A stretch of DNA of 43,662 nt from Betaproteobacteria bacterium (GTDB lineage Bacteria; Pseudomonadota; Gammaproteobacteria; Burkholderiales; SG8-39): assembly GCA_947482825.1 (NCBI GenBank), contig CANKMT010000044.1, forward strand, positions 1 through 43,662, read 5' to 3'. A program made the translations under genes and the position numbers. The first letter of the stretch is position 1; each line of letters starts with the position of its first letter. Below are positions 42,402-43,662 of the stretch, in pieces. The notes beneath the pieces were generated by a model. The model saw only the letters and a program-made list of their open reading frames with translations. It had not been told where the DNA came from and made no database searches.

Positions 42402-43025
42402 ATGATCGAACTGCACACTTGGAGCACGCCCAACGGACGCAAGGTGTCGATAATGCTCGAGGAATGCGGGCTCCCCTATTCCGTCCACAAGGTGAATATC
42501 GGCCAGAACGAGCAGTTCAAGCCCGAATTCCTCGCGCTCAGCCCGAACAATCGCATCCCCGCAATCCTCGATCCCGACGGGCCCGACGGCAAGCCGCTCA
42601 GTTTGTTCGAGTCGGGCGCGATCCTCGTGTACCTGTCGGGCAAGACCGGCAAATTCCTGCCCGCCTCGACGCGCGGCAAGTACGTCGCGCTTCAGTGGCT
42701 GATGTTCCAGATGGGCGGCGTGGGCCCGATGTTCGGGCAGGCGCATCACTTTCTGCGCGCGGCCCCGGAGCAGGTGCCCTATGGCATCAAGCGCTACACG
42801 GATGAAGCGCGCCGCCTCTACGGCGTGCTCGACAAGCGGCTGGCCGAATCGGCCTTCCTCTCCGACGAATACTCGATCGCCGACATCGCGACCTTCCCGT
42901 GGATCGCGCGGCACGAGTGGCACAAGGTGGATTTGGCCGACTTCCCGAACGTGAAGCGCTGGTACGACACGATCAACCACCGCCCGGCAGTGGTGCGCGG
43001 GATGGCGGTGCCTACGCCGCCCTGA
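42402..43025 (+). CDS. Glutathione S-transferase family protein (YghU/YfcG-like)
   Basis: A 207-residue GST. The thioredoxin-like half begins MIELHTWSTPNGRKVSIMLE, with the TPNG pattern seen in Nu-class enzymes that show disulfide-bond reductase activity. It continues with NNRIPAILDPDGPDG and LFESGAILVYL, the glutathione-binding ESxAI region. The C-terminal helical half holds EYSIADIATFPWIARHEW. It is intact, unlike the GST remnant at 39624. Substrate unknown. Confidence 0.9.
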   Translation: MIELHTWSTPNGRKVSIMLEECGLPYSVHKVNIGQNEQFKPEFLALSPNNRIPAILDPDGPDGKPLSLFESGAILVYLSGKTGKFLPASTRGKYVALQWLMFQMGGVGPMFGQAHHFLRAAPEQVPYGIKRYTDEARRLYGVLDKRLAESAFLSDEYSIADIATFPWIARHEWHKVDLADFPNVKRWYDTINHRPAVVRGMAVPTPP

Positions 43026-43035
43026 CTCGATTTTC

Positions 43036-43473
43036 TTATCGCTCCTTGAGCAGCGCCACGAAGCCGGCCTGCTCGAAGTGGTGATCGGCGCTTAGCGCAT
43101 GGGTCAGTCCACGCTCTCCCATCGTTACGAACGAAGCACAATCCGTCATGCTCCAGTTCTTGTCGGGATGCGCCAGGAACAGCGCCAGTGCCTTTTCGTA
43201 GAGTACGGCGTCGCACGCCAGCACTTGGAGTGACGCGTCCCACTGTGCGGCCTGGAGAATCGACTGCGCGAGCTGGCGCAGGGGCCTTCGCGCCAATGCA
43301 GCCCCAACTTCCATCAGAACCGCGTGGGTGGTGACCAGCTTGTATTTGTGCTGCTTGCTGCGTTTGGCCCATTTGCGAGCGGCGCTATTCCAAGCATCGC
43401 GTGGCAAGGCCAAGGCCAAAAAATATCCGGTGTCGACAAACAGTCGCGCTCCGGGTTTGACCGCATCAACCAT
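43036..43473 (-). CDS. PIN-domain ribonuclease (VapC-type toxin)
   Basis: A 145-residue PIN domain with the acidic metal-binding set D14 (FVDTGYF), E55 (LMEVGA), D111 (SMTDCASF) and D130 (SADHHFEQ). Such proteins cut RNA and usually pair with an antitoxin encoded just upstream. The upstream partial gene ends 15 bases before this ATG, the expected place for VapB, though its product is not a recognisable VapB. Function as a toxin is well supported by family and context. Confidence 0.86.
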   Translation of the reverse strand: MVDAVKPGARLFVDTGYFLALALPRDAWNSAARKWAKRSKQHKYKLVTTHAVLMEVGAALARRPLRQLAQSILQAAQWDASLQVLACDAVLYEKALALFLAHPDKNWSMTDCASFVTMGERGLTHALSADHHFEQAGFVALLKER

Positions 43474-43488
43474 CGGTAGGCGGCGCGC

Positions 43489-43662
43489 CTAGCGGCGCCG
43501 CGGATACAGGGTCTTCTCGAAGTTGAGCGAGTAATCGGAGGGCAAATCAGCACCGGCTTGAAGCGAGCCATCGCACGACCATTGCCGGTCAAGCTTGCCC
43601 GCCAATGTTTGCAATTGATCGAATAAGCTGTATGCCAGTGATCGCCTCTTGTTCGCGCGCGC
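43489..43662 (-). CDS. C-terminal part of a small protein upstream of the PIN toxin, probable antitoxin
   Basis: The last 57 codons are open from the window edge to the TAG (43491-43489). Visible residues include RRSLAYSLFDQLQTLAGKL, then SLQAGADLPSDYSLNFEKT and LYPRRR. I do not recognise a family. The position directly before a VapC-type gene on the same strand suggests an antitoxin, whose DNA-binding part would lie outside the window. Confidence 0.5.
   Translation of the reverse strand, partial: ARANKRRSLAYSLFDQLQTLAGKLDRQWSCDGSLQAGADLPSDYSLNFEKTLYPRRR

Noticed and set aside
1..43662. tRNA genes, rRNA genes, CRISPR arrays, transposases
   Set aside because: No T-loop/acceptor pattern, no direct-repeat array and no transposase motifs were seen by eye; a covariance-model scan was not possible.

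Overview
The window is high-GC (roughly two-thirds G+C), gene-dense DNA. It reads as a betaproteobacterial chromosome, probably from Burkholderiales or a close relative. Three things point there: the housekeeping run leuS-lptE-holA-proA-nadD-rsfS-rlmH-maf-rng, the run slt / NDUFA9-like epimerase / (GST scar) / cca, and several tripartite-tricarboxylate 'Bug' binding proteins without their membrane partners. No rRNA, tRNA, CRISPR array, transposase or phage gene was seen. No gap between genes or gene remnants exceeds about 250 bases.

Layout. 1-2350 is accessory: the tail of a 2-keto-4-pentenoate hydratase-type gene, an HTH plus DUF6036-type nucleotidyltransferase pair that looks like a toxin-antitoxin module, and a GT11-type fucosyltransferase broken by one extra G in a G7 tract. 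2435-2990 is a decayed bestrophin-like (DUF4239) gene. 3023-8406 is a tight co-directional pyridine/nicotinate degradation operon: nicX, a nicC-like monooxygenase, a Bug receptor, nicD, and an amidase-signature enzyme that may replace NicF. 8467-11171 holds a divergent Bug gene and a GntR-TauD pair sharing a palindromic operator. 11225-19077 holds two membrane transporter-like genes, several gene remnants, and catabolic enzymes: enolase superfamily, MDR dehydrogenase, PhyH dioxygenase, SDR and amidase.

19086-28282 is a long minus-strand housekeeping block covering RNA processing, Maf, ribosome maturation/silencing, NAD and proline synthesis, polymerase delta, LPS transport and LeuS. 28425-34826 reads mostly rightward: a FecR-SPOR protein, uvrD, a third Bug protein, YqaA (leftward) and ilvA. 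34840-42348 holds a TauD-family gene, 5-formyl-THF cyclo-ligase, slt, the NDUFA9-like gene, a 22-codon remnant of a deleted GST gene, cca, a membrane-anchored C13 peptidase and a DUF2905 protein. The window ends with an intact GST and a VapC-type PIN toxin behind a partial gene.

The most interesting non-coding signals are: two near-identical hairpins between convergent genes with a compensatory stem change (8411-8463 and 11179-11225); a 28-bp perfect inverted repeat upstream of uvrD (29348-29428); and operator-like palindromes in front of the HTH gene, between Bug and GntR, in front of the phyH gene, and upstream of the EamA gene. I found no convincing wholly new multi-gene system. The best candidates are the HTH/nucleotidyltransferase pair and the amidase-containing nic operon.
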